Assembly (NCBI RefSeq): GCF_900116715.1
Contig: NZ_FPBM01000001.1
Span: 869,837-933,836, forward strand
From: Polaromonas sp. YR568
GTDB lineage: Bacteria > Pseudomonadota > Gammaproteobacteria > Burkholderiales > Burkholderiaceae_C
Length of the DNA stretch: 64,000 nucleotides
Reading direction: 5' to 3'
In this document: piece by piece, positions 1 to 12,259 of the stretch
Layout of the letters: each line of letters starts with the position of its first letter
How positions within the stretch are numbered: position 1 is the first letter of the stretch
The notes under the pieces: model-generated
Seen by the model: only the letters and a program-made list of their open reading frames with translations
What the model was told of the DNA's origin: nothing
The model's database searches: none
Made by a program: the position numbers and the translations under genes

Positions 1-737
1 ACGCCACGGCACGGCTGCAGGCCGAGCTGACACAGCGCCAGACGCTGCAGCGGCAAACCGAGCTCAATGACATGAAATCGCGCTTCATCTCGGTGGCTTC
101 ACACGAATTCCGCACGCCGCTGGCTTTTATCCTGTCCTCGGCCGAGTTGCTCAAGCACTATGGCGATCGCCTGCCGGGGCCCGAAAAAGCCGAGGTGATA
201 GACACCATAGAAACCGGCGTGCAGCGCATGACCCATATGCTGGACCGCGTCCTGCTGCTGGGCAAGGTGGAGGCGCAGATGCTGGAATTCCGGCCGGCGG
301 AGATCAACCTGCAAGTGCTTTGCCAGAACCTGGTGGAAGACGCGCGCATCCAGCACTCCCAGGCAGGGTGCGAGCTGGCGCTGGAATTCGAGCTTCAGCC
401 GGCGGTGGGGCTCTTCGATGAAAAGCTGCTGCGCCACATTTTCGGCAACCTGCTGTCCAACGCCATCAAGTATTCGCCGCAGGGCGGGAAAGTCCTGTTT
501 CGCGTCTCTTCGCTGGACGAGCGGGTGGCCTTTGAAGTGGCCGACCAGGGCATAGGAATTCCGGCCGAAGAGCTTCCCCACCTGTTTGAATGGTTCCACC
601 GGGCCAGCAATGTGGGCGAGATCCAGGGAACAGGCCTCGGTCTGGCCATCGTCAAAAACTCGGTCGACCTGCATGGCGGCAGCATTGAGGTGCGCAGCCA
701 GGTGGGACAGGGAACCCGCTTCATGGTGAAGATTTAA
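1..737 (+). CDS. Sensor histidine kinase, C-terminal part (5' end outside window)
   Basis: The reading frame is open from base 3 with no stop, so the gene begins before the window. The visible part starts with a Gln/Arg/Glu-rich linker that looks like a coiled coil leading into a HisKA dimerisation domain with the H-box SHEFRTPL (phospho-acceptor His). It continues into a HATPase_c domain with N-box NLLSNAIKYSP, G1 box DQGIGIP and G2 box GTGLGLAIV, and ends shortly after that domain as is usual. It would autophosphorylate on ATP and pass the phosphate to a receiver, probably the regulator 180 nt downstream on the same strand. The sensed signal cannot be told because the input domain is missing. 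Confidence 0.9.
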   Translation, partial: ATARLQAELTQRQTLQRQTELNDMKSRFISVASHEFRTPLAFILSSAELLKHYGDRLPGPEKAEVIDTIETGVQRMTHMLDRVLLLGKVEAQMLEFRPAEINLQVLCQNLVEDARIQHSQAGCELALEFELQPAVGLFDEKLLRHIFGNLLSNAIKYSPQGGKVLFRVSSLDERVAFEVADQGIGIPAEELPHLFEWFHRASNVGEIQGTGLGLAIVKNSVDLHGGSIEVRSQVGQGTRFMVKI

Positions 738-916
738 GCCCGCACAGAGCAGATGCGCCGGCTGGCGCACCGGGAACGCCTTTGGAAAATCGCGGTAGCG
801 CTATAAGATAAGCCACCAGCGCCGCCGGGATGCACCGGGATGCAAGTAGCGGCCTGGCGATTCAGGGAATATCGACCCCGCCGAAAAGAACGCGGGGCCT
901 CCAATGCGAAAGAAAA

Positions 917-1282
917 ATGGCGCGCATTCTGGTGATTGAAGACGAAGCCAACATACGAAGCAACTTGCTGCGCTTCGTCCGGCTCGAAGGCCACGAGGCG
1001 CTGGAAGCCTCGGATGGCGATACCGGCCTGCAGGTTGCCAAAGAACACCTGCCCGACCTGATTTTTTGCGACGTGATGATGCCGCGGATGAACGGCATGG
1101 AAGTCCTGGCGGCATTGCAGGCCGAACCATCCCTCAAGCAGGTTCCACTGATCTTCCTGTCGGCAAGCGCCGAGTCGGAACGGCTGGAAGAAGCATTGCG
1201 CCTGGGCGCCAGCGGCTATGTGACCAAGCCTTTTAACTTCGCGCAATTGCAGGCAGTGCTCAAGCAGTATTTGCCCAAATAG
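917..1282 (+). CDS. Single-domain response regulator (receiver only, CheY-like)
   Basis: A 121-residue protein that is just one receiver domain: acidic pair E8-D9, phospho-acceptor D52 in FCDVMMPRMNG, and conserved lysine K104 in VTKPF. There is no DNA-binding or enzymatic output domain, so it should act by protein-protein contact or in a phosphorelay. The frame is open further upstream, but the receiver begins MARILVIEDE, so I place the start at 917. It lies 179 nt downstream of the kinase gene and probably belongs to the same signalling pair. The 3' end faces a convergent gene 18 nt away. Confidence 0.9.
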   Translation: MARILVIEDEANIRSNLLRFVRLEGHEALEASDGDTGLQVAKEHLPDLIFCDVMMPRMNGMEVLAALQAEPSLKQVPLIFLSASAESERLEEALRLGASGYVTKPFNFAQLQAVLKQYLPK

Positions 1283-1300
1283 CACCGCCTCCTCGCAGTG

Positions 1301-1837
1301 CTACAGGTCCAGCGCCTTCCAGCCTTTGTGGCCGAGTTTTTCCAGCGTTGCGATGTTCTGCTCGAAGATGGCCTCGGCATCGGGAAAAGCCTCAACGGCC
1401 CGCTCCACACTTTCCTCCCGCAACAGGTGCAGGATGGCAAACGGCGCGCGGTTGGTGTAGTTGCTGATGTCGTCCGCCTCGGTGCCGTCAAACTGGAATT
1501 GCGGGTGAAAGCTGGCCAGCTGGATCACGCCCTCAAGCTCATGCTCGTCCACCACACCCTCAGCCACTTCAAGGAAGTCGTTGAAGTCCAGGAAGTCGTC
1601 GAACAGCGTGGGGTGGATCAGCAGCGTGGTGTCGACCTCATCGGCCGGCGTAGCGACCAGAAGATCCAGCTCTCGGTCAAGTTCCTCGAGCAGGTCGTCC
1701 GCGTGCCGAGCTTGGCTCACCACCAGGCGCACCTGGTTCTTGACGTACACCGCCTTGGCGAAGGGGCACAGGTTGAGCCCGATCACGGCTTTTTCGAGCC
1801 ACAAGCGGGTTTTGTCCAGGACCTCCTGGTCTGTCAT
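1301..1837 (-). CDS. DUF1415 family protein
   Basis: A 178-residue protein matching the DUF1415 family by its opening (WLEKAVIGLNLCPFAKAVY) and by ISNYTNRAPFAILHLLRE near the C-terminus. The family is widespread in Proteobacteria and has no firm biochemical role that I know of. The conserved Cys in LNLCPFA is notable. The ATG at 1837 is preferred; a TTG four codons earlier is possible. It begins 14 nt after the end of ettA on the same strand, so the two are probably co-transcribed. Confidence 0.85.
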   Translation of the reverse strand: MTDQEVLDKTRLWLEKAVIGLNLCPFAKAVYVKNQVRLVVSQARHADDLLEELDRELDLLVATPADEVDTTLLIHPTLFDDFLDFNDFLEVAEGVVDEHELEGVIQLASFHPQFQFDGTEADDISNYTNRAPFAILHLLREESVERAVEAFPDAEAIFEQNIATLEKLGHKGWKALDL

Positions 1838-1851
1838 GACAGCGCCCAAGC

Positions 1852-3513
<1,662 letters not shown>

Positions 3514-3882
3514 CAGGATTACTTTGGTAAAAATGAAAAAACATTGCAAAAAAACGGGCTGCCGGCGGTCCGTAAAGGCTGTTTTACGGGCTGCCCTGCA
3601 GGTTTTCTTGCGGGCTGGAACCACACGCTGCGCCTTGGCGCAAACGCCTTTTGGCAAGGCGTGTTTTTCTGCGTGAATCCCCCATTATCGTTGCTGTGCG
3701 ACAATACAGGGGTTGCTGGCTCCAGTTGCCTTCAACATTTGGGCACATCCGGGTACCGCAACAAGCGGCTGCTTACGATGTTTTCGGCCCGACTTTCTGA
3801 CCCCATCTGCCTTTGACTGGCGGGTTGCCTTCCAGCAAGGCGCCCAACAGGCCGATCTAAAGCGCCCGAGCGGCGCAACATC
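3514..3882. other. Divergent ettA / rhlE intergenic region (369 nt)
   Basis: No gene is supported here. It must hold the promoters for ettA (leftward) and rhlE (rightward). It contains one clear structured element, a terminator-like hairpin at 3644-3668 on the rhlE side, which leaves a leader of at least 200 nt before the rhlE start if transcription begins upstream of it. No unambiguous -35/-10 pair was recognised. Confidence 0.6.
3644..3668 (+). terminator. Terminator-like hairpin in the rhlE leader region
   Basis: A perfect 7-bp inverted repeat ACGCCTT / AAGGCGT with loop TTGGC is followed after one base by TTTTT, the shape of an intrinsic terminator reading rightward. There is no rightward gene immediately upstream (ettA is leftward), so it would act either as an attenuator in a long rhlE leader or as a block to antisense transcription. 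Confidence 0.5.
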
Positions 3883-5631
<1,749 letters not shown>

Positions 5632-6214
5632 CAGCTATTCGGCGATCCACTGCGTGGGTCGCCGTGCACCAGCCCAGCGCGACGCGCGCTTGAGCGCGCA
5701 TCTGGCCGGCTCCTTGACGGAGTTCACGGCCCCGCCGGTGAATGACGTCTTTATTGCACTCGGCACCACGATCAAAACAGCCGGCAGCCGGGCCGCTTTC
5801 AGGGCCGTGGATTTCGACGCCGTGCTGGCGATAGCCCGCGCCGGCCGCATTGCCGGCGCGACACGGCTGGGCCTGGTCAGCGCCATGGGCGCCGATGCGC
5901 ACTCTGCCGTTTTTTACACCCGTGTCAAAGGCGAAGCGGAAGAAGCGCTCTCGCTGCTGGGATTTTCCACCCTGGTGGTGGTGCGCCCCTCATTCCTTGC
6001 GGGCGAGCGGGAGTCTCTGGGCCAGCCGCCACGCGCAGGCGAAAAAATCGCGCTGGGCCTGAGCCGCATGCTCAGCGGCGTGATCCCCGCCAACTACCAG
6101 TCCATTTCAGCGGACCGTGTCGCGCGCACGCTGGTGGAGGAAGTGGCTGTCCGCCAGGGCCATCACGTCATCCTGTCCGGCGAGATGCAGCACCGTTAGG
6201 CGCCGACCCGCGCC

Positions 6215-6964
6215 TCAGGCGGCTTTGAGCTGCTTGGCCGGCTCGTTCAGTTTGGGTAAACGGCGCCGGGAACCAAGCACCAATTCGATATCTTCACGCG
6301 CGCCGTCTATCAGCACCAGGATGGCTTTTTCAGCCTTGGCCGGGTTGCGGGCAATCACCGCATCCAGCACCGCGCGGTGCAAGGGCAATGAACGCTTGGG
6401 GCCGTCTTTGCGGCTGGTCGATATCTCAAAACTGGTGCGCAGCAATGCGCTCAGCGCCTTGTTCATCTGGATCAGCATGCGGTTGTGCGCGGCACGCAGC
6501 AAGCCCTGGTGAAAACGCAGGTCGTAGGTCACATAGTCGCCGCCGCCTTCCACGGCGCGCTTCATGCCTGCAAAGGCATCTTCAATCTCGGCAATCTCCT
6601 CGGCGGTGGCCCGCTCAGCGGCCATACGCACGGCGGCCGGCTCCACCAGACGGCGCAACTCCAGCAGGTCCCGTAAAAATTCGGGCGTAATGCCGGCTTT
6701 GGCCTTCCAGGAAATCACGTCGGGGTCAAACCAGTTCCAGTGCTCCTCGGTCAAAACGCGTGTGCCCACCTTGGGCCCGGTGGTGACCAGCCCCTTGGCA
6801 ATCAGCGATTTGACCGCTTCGCGCACCACCGTGCGGCTCACACCCAGCTCTTCGCAGAGAACCGGCTCCGGCGGCATGGCCATGCCGGCGGCATAACGGC
6901 CGGCGACGATGGCTTCGCCGATGTGGTCGACCGTGTTGCCGTGAACGTTTTTCATGGTGGCCAT
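6215..6964 (-). CDS. GntR-family regulator, FadR/FCD subfamily
   Basis: A 249-residue regulator. The N-terminal winged helix (about residues 15-75) includes EELGVSRTVVREAVKSLIAKGLV, split here by function: recognition region SRTVVREAV and wing TGPKVGTRV. An all-helical FCD effector domain follows (about 95-230) with the typical RRLVEPAAVRMAAERAT and DLRFHQGLLRAAHN segments, whose Asp/His residues bind metal and a carboxylic-acid ligand. It is the last gene of the leftward ABC-transporter/dehydrogenase operon, so it is the likely local repressor answering a sugar acid or its keto-deoxy product. Candidate operators are at 13713 and 14786-14816. Confidence 0.9.
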   Translation of the reverse strand: MATMKNVHGNTVDHIGEAIVAGRYAAGMAMPPEPVLCEELGVSRTVVREAVKSLIAKGLVTTGPKVGTRVLTEEHWNWFDPDVISWKAKAGITPEFLRDLLELRRLVEPAAVRMAAERATAEEIAEIEDAFAGMKRAVEGGGDYVTYDLRFHQGLLRAAHNRMLIQMNKALSALLRTSFEISTSRKDGPKRSLPLHRAVLDAVIARNPAKAEKAILVLIDGAREDIELVLGSRRRLPKLNEPAKQLKAA

Positions 6965-6973
6965 GGTGTCGCC

Positions 6974-7357
6974 TCAGCCCCGTACAAACAGCGTGATCAA
7001 AGGCTCCGGCCCCGCCTGGCTGCTCCAGTGCCCGTGCAGCGCGGGGTCAAATGTGGCGCCGGCAGGCAGAACGTCGGCCGAGTAAAAATGCTGGCCCGGC
7101 TTGAAGATGCGGGATATGCCGCCCTGCAGGCCGATTTCCATTTCGCCGCCCAGGATGAACACCCACTGCGGATTCGGTGTGCAATGAAACTGGCTACGAA
7201 ACCCCACCGGGCTGTGGCGCAACTGGTAGCCGCCCGAGGCGAACAGTTCCGACAGCATGGCCTGCGGCGAACCTTCGCCCAGCGGGATCGCCTCTTCCCG
7301 GAATTTGGCCCGGCCATCGGTGTCGGTGTAAAGAATGACTTTGGAGAAAACGGTCAC
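6974..7357 (-). CDS. Cupin-domain protein of the sugar-acid locus
   Basis: A 127-residue single cupin barrel. Recognisable parts are FHCTPNPQWVFILGGEMEI (cupin motif 1 region) and FKPGQHFYSADVLPAGATF (motif 2 region), ending in ALHGHWSSQAGPEPLITLF. The GTG at 7357 is chosen because GGAG lies about 6 nt upstream and it avoids overlap with the dehydrogenase; a start at 7432 would overlap that gene. Small cupins in such loci may be sugar-acid isomerases, lactonase helpers or ligand-binding proteins; the exact role cannot be told. Confidence 0.75.
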   Translation of the reverse strand: MTVFSKVILYTDTDGRAKFREEAIPLGEGSPQAMLSELFASGGYQLRHSPVGFRSQFHCTPNPQWVFILGGEMEIGLQGGISRIFKPGQHFYSADVLPAGATFDPALHGHWSSQAGPEPLITLFVRG

Positions 7358-7406
7358 AAGGGACTCCGGTAGAGGGATATAAAAAATGGAGCGAGCGGCA
7401 GAGGCT

Positions 7407-8453
7407 TCATGCAGTTTCGCCGTTGAAAGCAATTTGCACCTTCATGGATTGGCGTTTGTCGCCGGCGAGTGTAAAGGCATGTTTGGCCTGGTCGAAGGCC
7501 ACGATGTCGGTGATCACCGGCCGGCCGTCGATCAGCCGCTGGTTCAAAAAGGCGACCGCCACGGCAAACTCAGGGTGAAAGCGGAAGGTGCCATGCAACT
7601 CAAGCTCCTTGGCCACCAGCGTATTGAGCGGCAAAGAGACGTTACCGCCCAGTCCGACCGTGACGATGACACCGCGCGGCGCCACAACGTCAAGACCGGC
7701 GATCAAAGCCTTTTCATTGCCCGAGGCTTCGAACATCACATCGAACTGCCCTTTGCCCACGGCAAAAGCGGCCAGACCATCCGGTTCCTGCGCCAGGTTG
7801 ATGGTCTGGTCCGCTCCCATCTTTTTCGCGCAGGCCAGCGGCAGATCGGCAATGTCGGCCGCAACGATGCGGGCGGCGCCCGCACGGCGCAGGCCGGCAA
7901 TCAGCAAGGCGCCAATAGGGCCGCAGCCGGTGACCAGCACCTGCTTGCCGAACACCGAGCCGGCCCGCGAAATCGCATGCAGGCCTACCGACAAGGGCTC
8001 GGCCAGTGCCGCCTCGGACAAGGGCAAGTCATCGGCCACGGGATGGGCCTGGGCCGCATCGATCACCAGGGTTTCACGGAAAGCGCCCTGGATGTGCGGA
8101 AAGCGCATGGCGCTGCCGTAAAAGCGCATGTCCATGCAGTGGTTGTGCAGGCCCTGCTGGCAAAAACGGCACACCCCACAAGGCCGCGACGGCGAAATCG
8201 CGATGCGCTGGCCTGCCCGCACGCCGGTGACTTCGCTGCCCACCGCCTCGACCACACCCGATACCTCGTGCCCCAGCACCATGGGCTCTTTAATACGCAC
8301 CGTGCCAAAACCGCCGTGCTGGAAGTAATGCAGGTCAGAGCCGCAAATACCTCCGAAGGCCACCCGCACCCGCAGCTGTTGCGGGCCGAGGTGTTCGGTG
8401 TCCAGCGCGTCAAGGCGCAAATCGAGCGGTGCATGACAGACAAGTCCACGCAT
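7407..8453 (-). CDS. idnD: Zinc-dependent medium-chain dehydrogenase, L-idonate 5-dehydrogenase-like
   Basis: A 348-residue MDR/alcohol-dehydrogenase family enzyme. Catalytic zinc ligands appear in GGICGSDLHYFQHG (Cys) and LGHEVSGVV (His-Glu). The structural zinc loop is CGVCRFCQQGLHNHC, and the Rossmann motif is VTGCGPIGALL. The pattern is closest to L-idonate 5-dehydrogenase, which oxidises L-idonate to 5-keto-D-gluconate, and the adjacent SDR of the 5-ketogluconate reductase type supports that. The ATG at 8453 is preferred, with AAGGAA about 6 nt upstream. Other polyol substrates (sorbitol, threonine-like) cannot be ruled out. Confidence 0.8.
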   Translation of the reverse strand: MRGLVCHAPLDLRLDALDTEHLGPQQLRVRVAFGGICGSDLHYFQHGGFGTVRIKEPMVLGHEVSGVVEAVGSEVTGVRAGQRIAISPSRPCGVCRFCQQGLHNHCMDMRFYGSAMRFPHIQGAFRETLVIDAAQAHPVADDLPLSEAALAEPLSVGLHAISRAGSVFGKQVLVTGCGPIGALLIAGLRRAGAARIVAADIADLPLACAKKMGADQTINLAQEPDGLAAFAVGKGQFDVMFEASGNEKALIAGLDVVAPRGVIVTVGLGGNVSLPLNTLVAKELELHGTFRFHPEFAVAVAFLNQRLIDGRPVITDIVAFDQAKHAFTLAGDKRQSMKVQIAFNGETA

Positions 8454-8500
8454 GATGTTGTTCCTTGTTTTCCTGATTTCGCGGACTGGCGGCGGCTTGT

Positions 8501-9268
8501 TCACAAAGTCGCCGTCACCCCGCCGTCGACATATAAAACATGGCCATTGACAAAACTGGAGGCATCGCTGGCCAAAAACACGGCCGCACCGGCCAGTTCA
8601 GCCACCTCGCCCCAGCGCCTGCTGGGTGTGCGCCCCGTGAGCCAGGCACTGAACTGCTCGTCCGCCACCAGCTTTTCCGTGAGTTCCGTCTTGAAATAAC
8701 CGGGGCCCAGCCCGTTGACCTGGATGCCGTAAGGACCCCAGTCAATCGCCATCCCCTTGGTCAGCATCTTCACCGCGCCCTTGCTAGCCATGTAGGGGGC
8801 AATATTGGGGCGGCCGATCTCGCTTTGGACCGAGCAGATGTTGATGATCTTGCCGCGTCCGCGCGGGATCATCCGGCGTGCCACCGCCTGGCCGACGAGA
8901 AAGACACTGTCGACATTGGTACGCATGAGGCGGTGCCAGTCCTCTTCGGGAAACTCATGCAGTGGCATGCGCAGCTGCATGCCGGCGTTGTTGAACAGAA
9001 TATCGATGGGGCCGATGTCCGTTTCGATTTTTTCAACGGCGGCCTGCACTGATGCGCCCTCCGTCACGTCAAACACGCAGGTGTGCACGCTAAGGCCCTC
9101 AGCGCGCAACACACCGGCGGCCTGCTCCAGTTTTTGGGTGTCGCGCCCGTTGAGCACGATGGCGGCGCCCGCCTCGGCCAGGCCGCGCGCCAGCGCCAGC
9201 CCGATACCCGCCGATGAACCCGTCACCAGCGCCAGCTTGCCGTCCAGCCTGAAAGCGTTCGCTGTCAT
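8501..9268 (-). CDS. idnO: Short-chain dehydrogenase, 5-keto-D-gluconate reductase (gluconate 5-dehydrogenase)-like
   Basis: A 255-residue classical SDR with TGSSAGIG cofactor motif, NNAG, active-site YMASK, and the C-terminal SFVNGHVLYVDGG typical of the family. Sequence style is that of gluconate 5-dehydrogenase / IdnO, which reduces 5-keto-D-gluconate to D-gluconate. Its place between the idnD-like gene and the ABC ATPase gene fits a path L-idonate to 5-ketogluconate to gluconate. The start MTANAFRLDGK at 9268 is set by the family N-terminus; the frame is open further upstream. Confidence 0.8.
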   Translation of the reverse strand: MTANAFRLDGKLALVTGSSAGIGLALARGLAEAGAAIVLNGRDTQKLEQAAGVLRAEGLSVHTCVFDVTEGASVQAAVEKIETDIGPIDILFNNAGMQLRMPLHEFPEEDWHRLMRTNVDSVFLVGQAVARRMIPRGRGKIINICSVQSEIGRPNIAPYMASKGAVKMLTKGMAIDWGPYGIQVNGLGPGYFKTELTEKLVADEQFSAWLTGRTPSRRWGEVAELAGAAVFLASDASSFVNGHVLYVDGGVTATL

Positions 9269-9276
9269 CCGCGGCC

Positions 9277-10347
9277 TCAGTTGAGCCGTACGCCGGTGGC
9301 TTCGTCGAACACATGGGCCTTGCCCAATGCCACGTCGAGGTGGACGATGTCGTCGGGGCGCGCATCGGTGCGGCCGTGCATGACGATGATCACGCGTGCG
9401 CCGCCGACTTCCAGCAGGAGTTCGGTTTCCGCGCCGGTGGGCTCCACCACGATCACCCTGGCGGGAATGCCGGCTCCTGTGCCCGATAGCCTGATGTCCG
9501 TGGGCCTCACGCCATATGACACGGCCTGGCCATCGGCCGCATTTGACAGCGCCTGCGCCGGCCAGGCGTGGCCCTGGGCCTCCACCCACTGGCGGCCATC
9601 CGCGACGCGCCAATTGCCCTTGAGCACATTCATGGACGGTGAACCGATGAACTGTGCGACGAACAGGTTGCCGGGATGGTCAAACAGCTCCAGCGGCGTG
9701 CCGATCTGCTCGATGATGCCGTCATGCATGACAACGATACGGTCGGCCATCGTCATGGCCTCGATCTGGTCATGCGTGACATACACCGTGGTCGTCTTCA
9801 GGCGTTGGTGCAGCGCCTTGATCTCGGCGCGCATGGCCACGCGCAGTTTGGCGTCGAGGTTGGACAGCGGCTCGTCAAACAGGAACACCTTGGGGTCGCG
9901 CACGATGGCCCGGCCCATGGCGACGCGCTGGCGCTGCCCGCCCGACAGCTCGCGCGGAAAGCGCTCCAGCAGCGGGTCCAGGTTGAGGATGCGTGCGGCA
10001 TCGCCCACCCGCTGGTTGATCAGTGCGGCGTCGGCCTTGCGCAGCTTGAGGCTGAAAGCCATGTTGTCGCGCACCGTCATATGGGGGTACAGCGCATAAC
10101 TCTGGAACACCATGGCGATGTCGCGGTCCTTGGAGTCCAGGTCGTTGATGACCTTGCCGTCGATGGCGATTTCACCACCGGATATTTCTTCAAGCCCGGC
10201 CAGCATGCGCAACAAGGTGGACTTGCCGCAGCCGGACGGCCCGACCAGCACGACAAACTCGCCGTCGGCAATGTCAAAGCTGATGCCGTGGATGATCTTG
10301 ACCTTGCCGAAGGACTTTTCGATGTTCTGGAATGAAACGGATGCCAT
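9277..10347 (-). CDS. Sugar ABC transporter ATP-binding protein (CUT1, UgpC/MalK-like)
   Basis: A 356-residue ATPase with Walker A GPSGCGKST, Q-loop VFQSYALYPHMTV, signature LSGGQRQR, Walker B VFLFDEPLSNLDAKLR and switch His in VTHDQIEAM. It is followed by a C-terminal MOBE/TOBE regulatory domain (about 240-356). It energises the two permeases and binding protein encoded just upstream in the same operon. Family members are often called UgpC; substrate specificity comes from the binding protein. It ends 8 nt before the SDR gene start. Confidence 0.93.
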   Translation of the reverse strand: MASVSFQNIEKSFGKVKIIHGISFDIADGEFVVLVGPSGCGKSTLLRMLAGLEEISGGEIAIDGKVINDLDSKDRDIAMVFQSYALYPHMTVRDNMAFSLKLRKADAALINQRVGDAARILNLDPLLERFPRELSGGQRQRVAMGRAIVRDPKVFLFDEPLSNLDAKLRVAMRAEIKALHQRLKTTTVYVTHDQIEAMTMADRIVVMHDGIIEQIGTPLELFDHPGNLFVAQFIGSPSMNVLKGNWRVADGRQWVEAQGHAWPAQALSNAADGQAVSYGVRPTDIRLSGTGAGIPARVIVVEPTGAETELLLEVGGARVIIVMHGRTDARPDDIVHLDVALGKAHVFDEATGVRLN

Positions 10348-10403
10348 GGGATTCCTGTTTTTTTGTCTCTTTGCGTTCTTTCAAGGCCGGCCGGGCAGCC
10401 CTG

Positions 10404-11255
10404 TCAACTCTTGACGGCACCGGCGGTGAGACCGGAGACCATGTAGCGTTTGAAAGCGTAATAAATCGCCGCAGGCGGCAAGGCGTAGATCAGGCCGGTG
10501 GCCATCAGCAGCTCCCAGGGCGAATCATCCGCGGCGAGGAAGTTGCCCAGCGCCACCGCCAGCGTCACGCTGGTGTCCTTCGAGAGCAACAGGAAGGCGT
10601 AAAGGTATTCGTTCCATGCGAGCAACAGGGCATAGGTGCCCACAGCAACCAGCGAAGGCACCATCAGCGGCAGGTACACAAGGCGAAACAGCTGCAGCGC
10701 CGTGGCGCCGTCCATCCTGGCGGCTTCATCCAGCTCCCACGGCAGCTTGTCGGACGCCTGCTTGAGCACCCAGATGCAATAGGGGGAAGCGATGGTCACC
10801 ATGGCCAGGACCAGCGATACCTGGTGGTTCAGCAGGCCATAGTTACCCATGGTCTTGTACATGGGCACAGCCAGGAAGGCGGCGGGAATGAAATAGGTGA
10901 ACAAGGCGAGGTTCATCACGGTGCGCCCACCCGGCACCCGCAAACGGCTGATGGCAAACGCCGCGCAGGTCGACACAAAAAGCGTCAGCACCCCAACCGA
11001 GATGGCAATCACGAAAGAGTTGCCGAGCTGCTCCCAGAAGTGATCAAGGTAGAAATGCTTTTGCTCGAAAACAAACTCGAAATTGCGCAGCGTCGGATTC
11101 TGCGGCCACAGCCGGCCCGACGTGGCCTGGTCCTTGGCGGAGATCGAGAACAGGAACATGTGGTAAATCGGGATCATGGTCCAGATGAACACGGGAATAC
11201 CGATCAGCAGCAGCCTGGCCTCGGTCGTCGCCGCCTTGAGTACGGATCGGCTCAT
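10404..11255 (-). CDS. Sugar ABC transporter permease (MalG-type, CUT1)
   Basis: A 283-residue inner-membrane protein with about six hydrophobic segments and the EAA loop ELDEAARMDGATALQLFRLVYLPL that docks on the ATPase (seen in the second half). It is the C-type partner of the next gene, whose stop overlaps its start by 4 nt (translational coupling). It forms half of the translocation channel for the sugar or sugar acid imported by this locus. Confidence 0.92.
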   Translation of the reverse strand: MSRSVLKAATTEARLLLIGIPVFIWTMIPIYHMFLFSISAKDQATSGRLWPQNPTLRNFEFVFEQKHFYLDHFWEQLGNSFVIAISVGVLTLFVSTCAAFAISRLRVPGGRTVMNLALFTYFIPAAFLAVPMYKTMGNYGLLNHQVSLVLAMVTIASPYCIWVLKQASDKLPWELDEAARMDGATALQLFRLVYLPLMVPSLVAVGTYALLLAWNEYLYAFLLLSKDTSVTLAVALGNFLAADDSPWELLMATGLIYALPPAAIYYAFKRYMVSGLTAGAVKS

Positions 11256-12124
11256 TTGGACAATCTCCTCATCATGAAGTACACCAGCGGCAACACCAGC
11301 GGCATGGCCACCACAATGGACGCCAGCGACAGGTCAACCTGGTCCAGCCGCAAATAGCGTATGCCCAGCGTGGCCAGCACATGTGTCAGGTCGGCAGGCC
11401 CGCCACCCGTGAGGAGGTAGACGCTGTTGAAGTCACCCAGCGTCCAGATCATCGACAGGATGGTGGAGGTCAGGTAAAGCGAACGCATGGACGGCCAGGT
11501 GATGAAGCGGAACTTCTGCATCATGGTGGCGCCATCCACCGACGCCGCCTCGTACTGCTCGCCGGGAATCGCCATGCGGCCGGCCAGCAGGATCAGCGTC
11601 CAGAAAGGCAGCGACTTCCAGATATGCGCCAGCATGGAGAAGGTCAACGCCAGCGTCGGGTCGTTGAGCCAGTTGGGGCCATCCAGGCCGGTCAGGCGGA
11701 AGATCAGCGCATTGACCACGCCCCACTCCGGGTTGAGCATGAAGCGCATGGAAAGAATGGTCGGGATGGACGGGACGGCCCACGGCAGAATGAAGATCAC
11801 CGACAGCATCTTGACCCACCAGCGCGTGTTGAGGAAAAAACCCGACAGGCCCAAAGCCAGCAGCATCTTGACGTTGACGGCCACCACCACAAACACCACA
11901 GTGTTGATGACGGTACGAAAGAAAATCGGGTCGGCAAAGAGCCGTTCGTAGCTCGCCGGATGGCGCGCCAGCCACAGGCCGTAACCCACCGGGTAGATCA
12001 CAAAAACCACAAAAACCAGAAGATAAGGAACCACCAGCAGCAGGCCCCACTTTTCCCATGAGGTCAGCGCCCGGGGGGCAGCCCTGGCGAGCGATCGAGG
12101 CGCTTCTATGACAGTAGTGCTCAT
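11252..12124 (-). CDS. Sugar ABC transporter permease (MalF/UgpA-type, CUT1)
   Basis: A 290-residue inner-membrane protein with about six hydrophobic segments and the EAA-type loop YEAASVDGATMMQKFRFITW. It overlaps the downstream permease gene by 4 nt. The N-terminal cytoplasmic stretch of about 25 residues before the first membrane segment is short, as usual for UgpA-like members. It works with the binding protein encoded 135 nt upstream. Confidence 0.92.
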   Translation of the reverse strand: MSTTVIEAPRSLARAAPRALTSWEKWGLLLVVPYLLVFVVFVIYPVGYGLWLARHPASYERLFADPIFFRTVINTVVFVVVAVNVKMLLALGLSGFFLNTRWWVKMLSVIFILPWAVPSIPTILSMRFMLNPEWGVVNALIFRLTGLDGPNWLNDPTLALTFSMLAHIWKSLPFWTLILLAGRMAIPGEQYEAASVDGATMMQKFRFITWPSMRSLYLTSTILSMIWTLGDFNSVYLLTGGGPADLTHVLATLGIRYLRLDQVDLSLASIVVAMPLVLPLVYFMMRRLSK

Positions 12125-12259
12125 GTAAGGAACGCGAATAAAGCGCAGGTTGGCAACAAAAACAGGAACGGCGGAAAAACTGCGGAGACAGCGGGAAATG
12201 CGCGCCGCCGCCCGGCCAAATCCGGGTCAGCGGCACAACACTTCCTCAGCGAACGGGCA

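Noticed and set aside
1280..1303. TAGCAC...GTGCTA inverted repeat between the response regulator and DUF1415 genes as a terminator
   Set aside because: The 12-nt loop, short stem and missing T-run make an intrinsic terminator unlikely.
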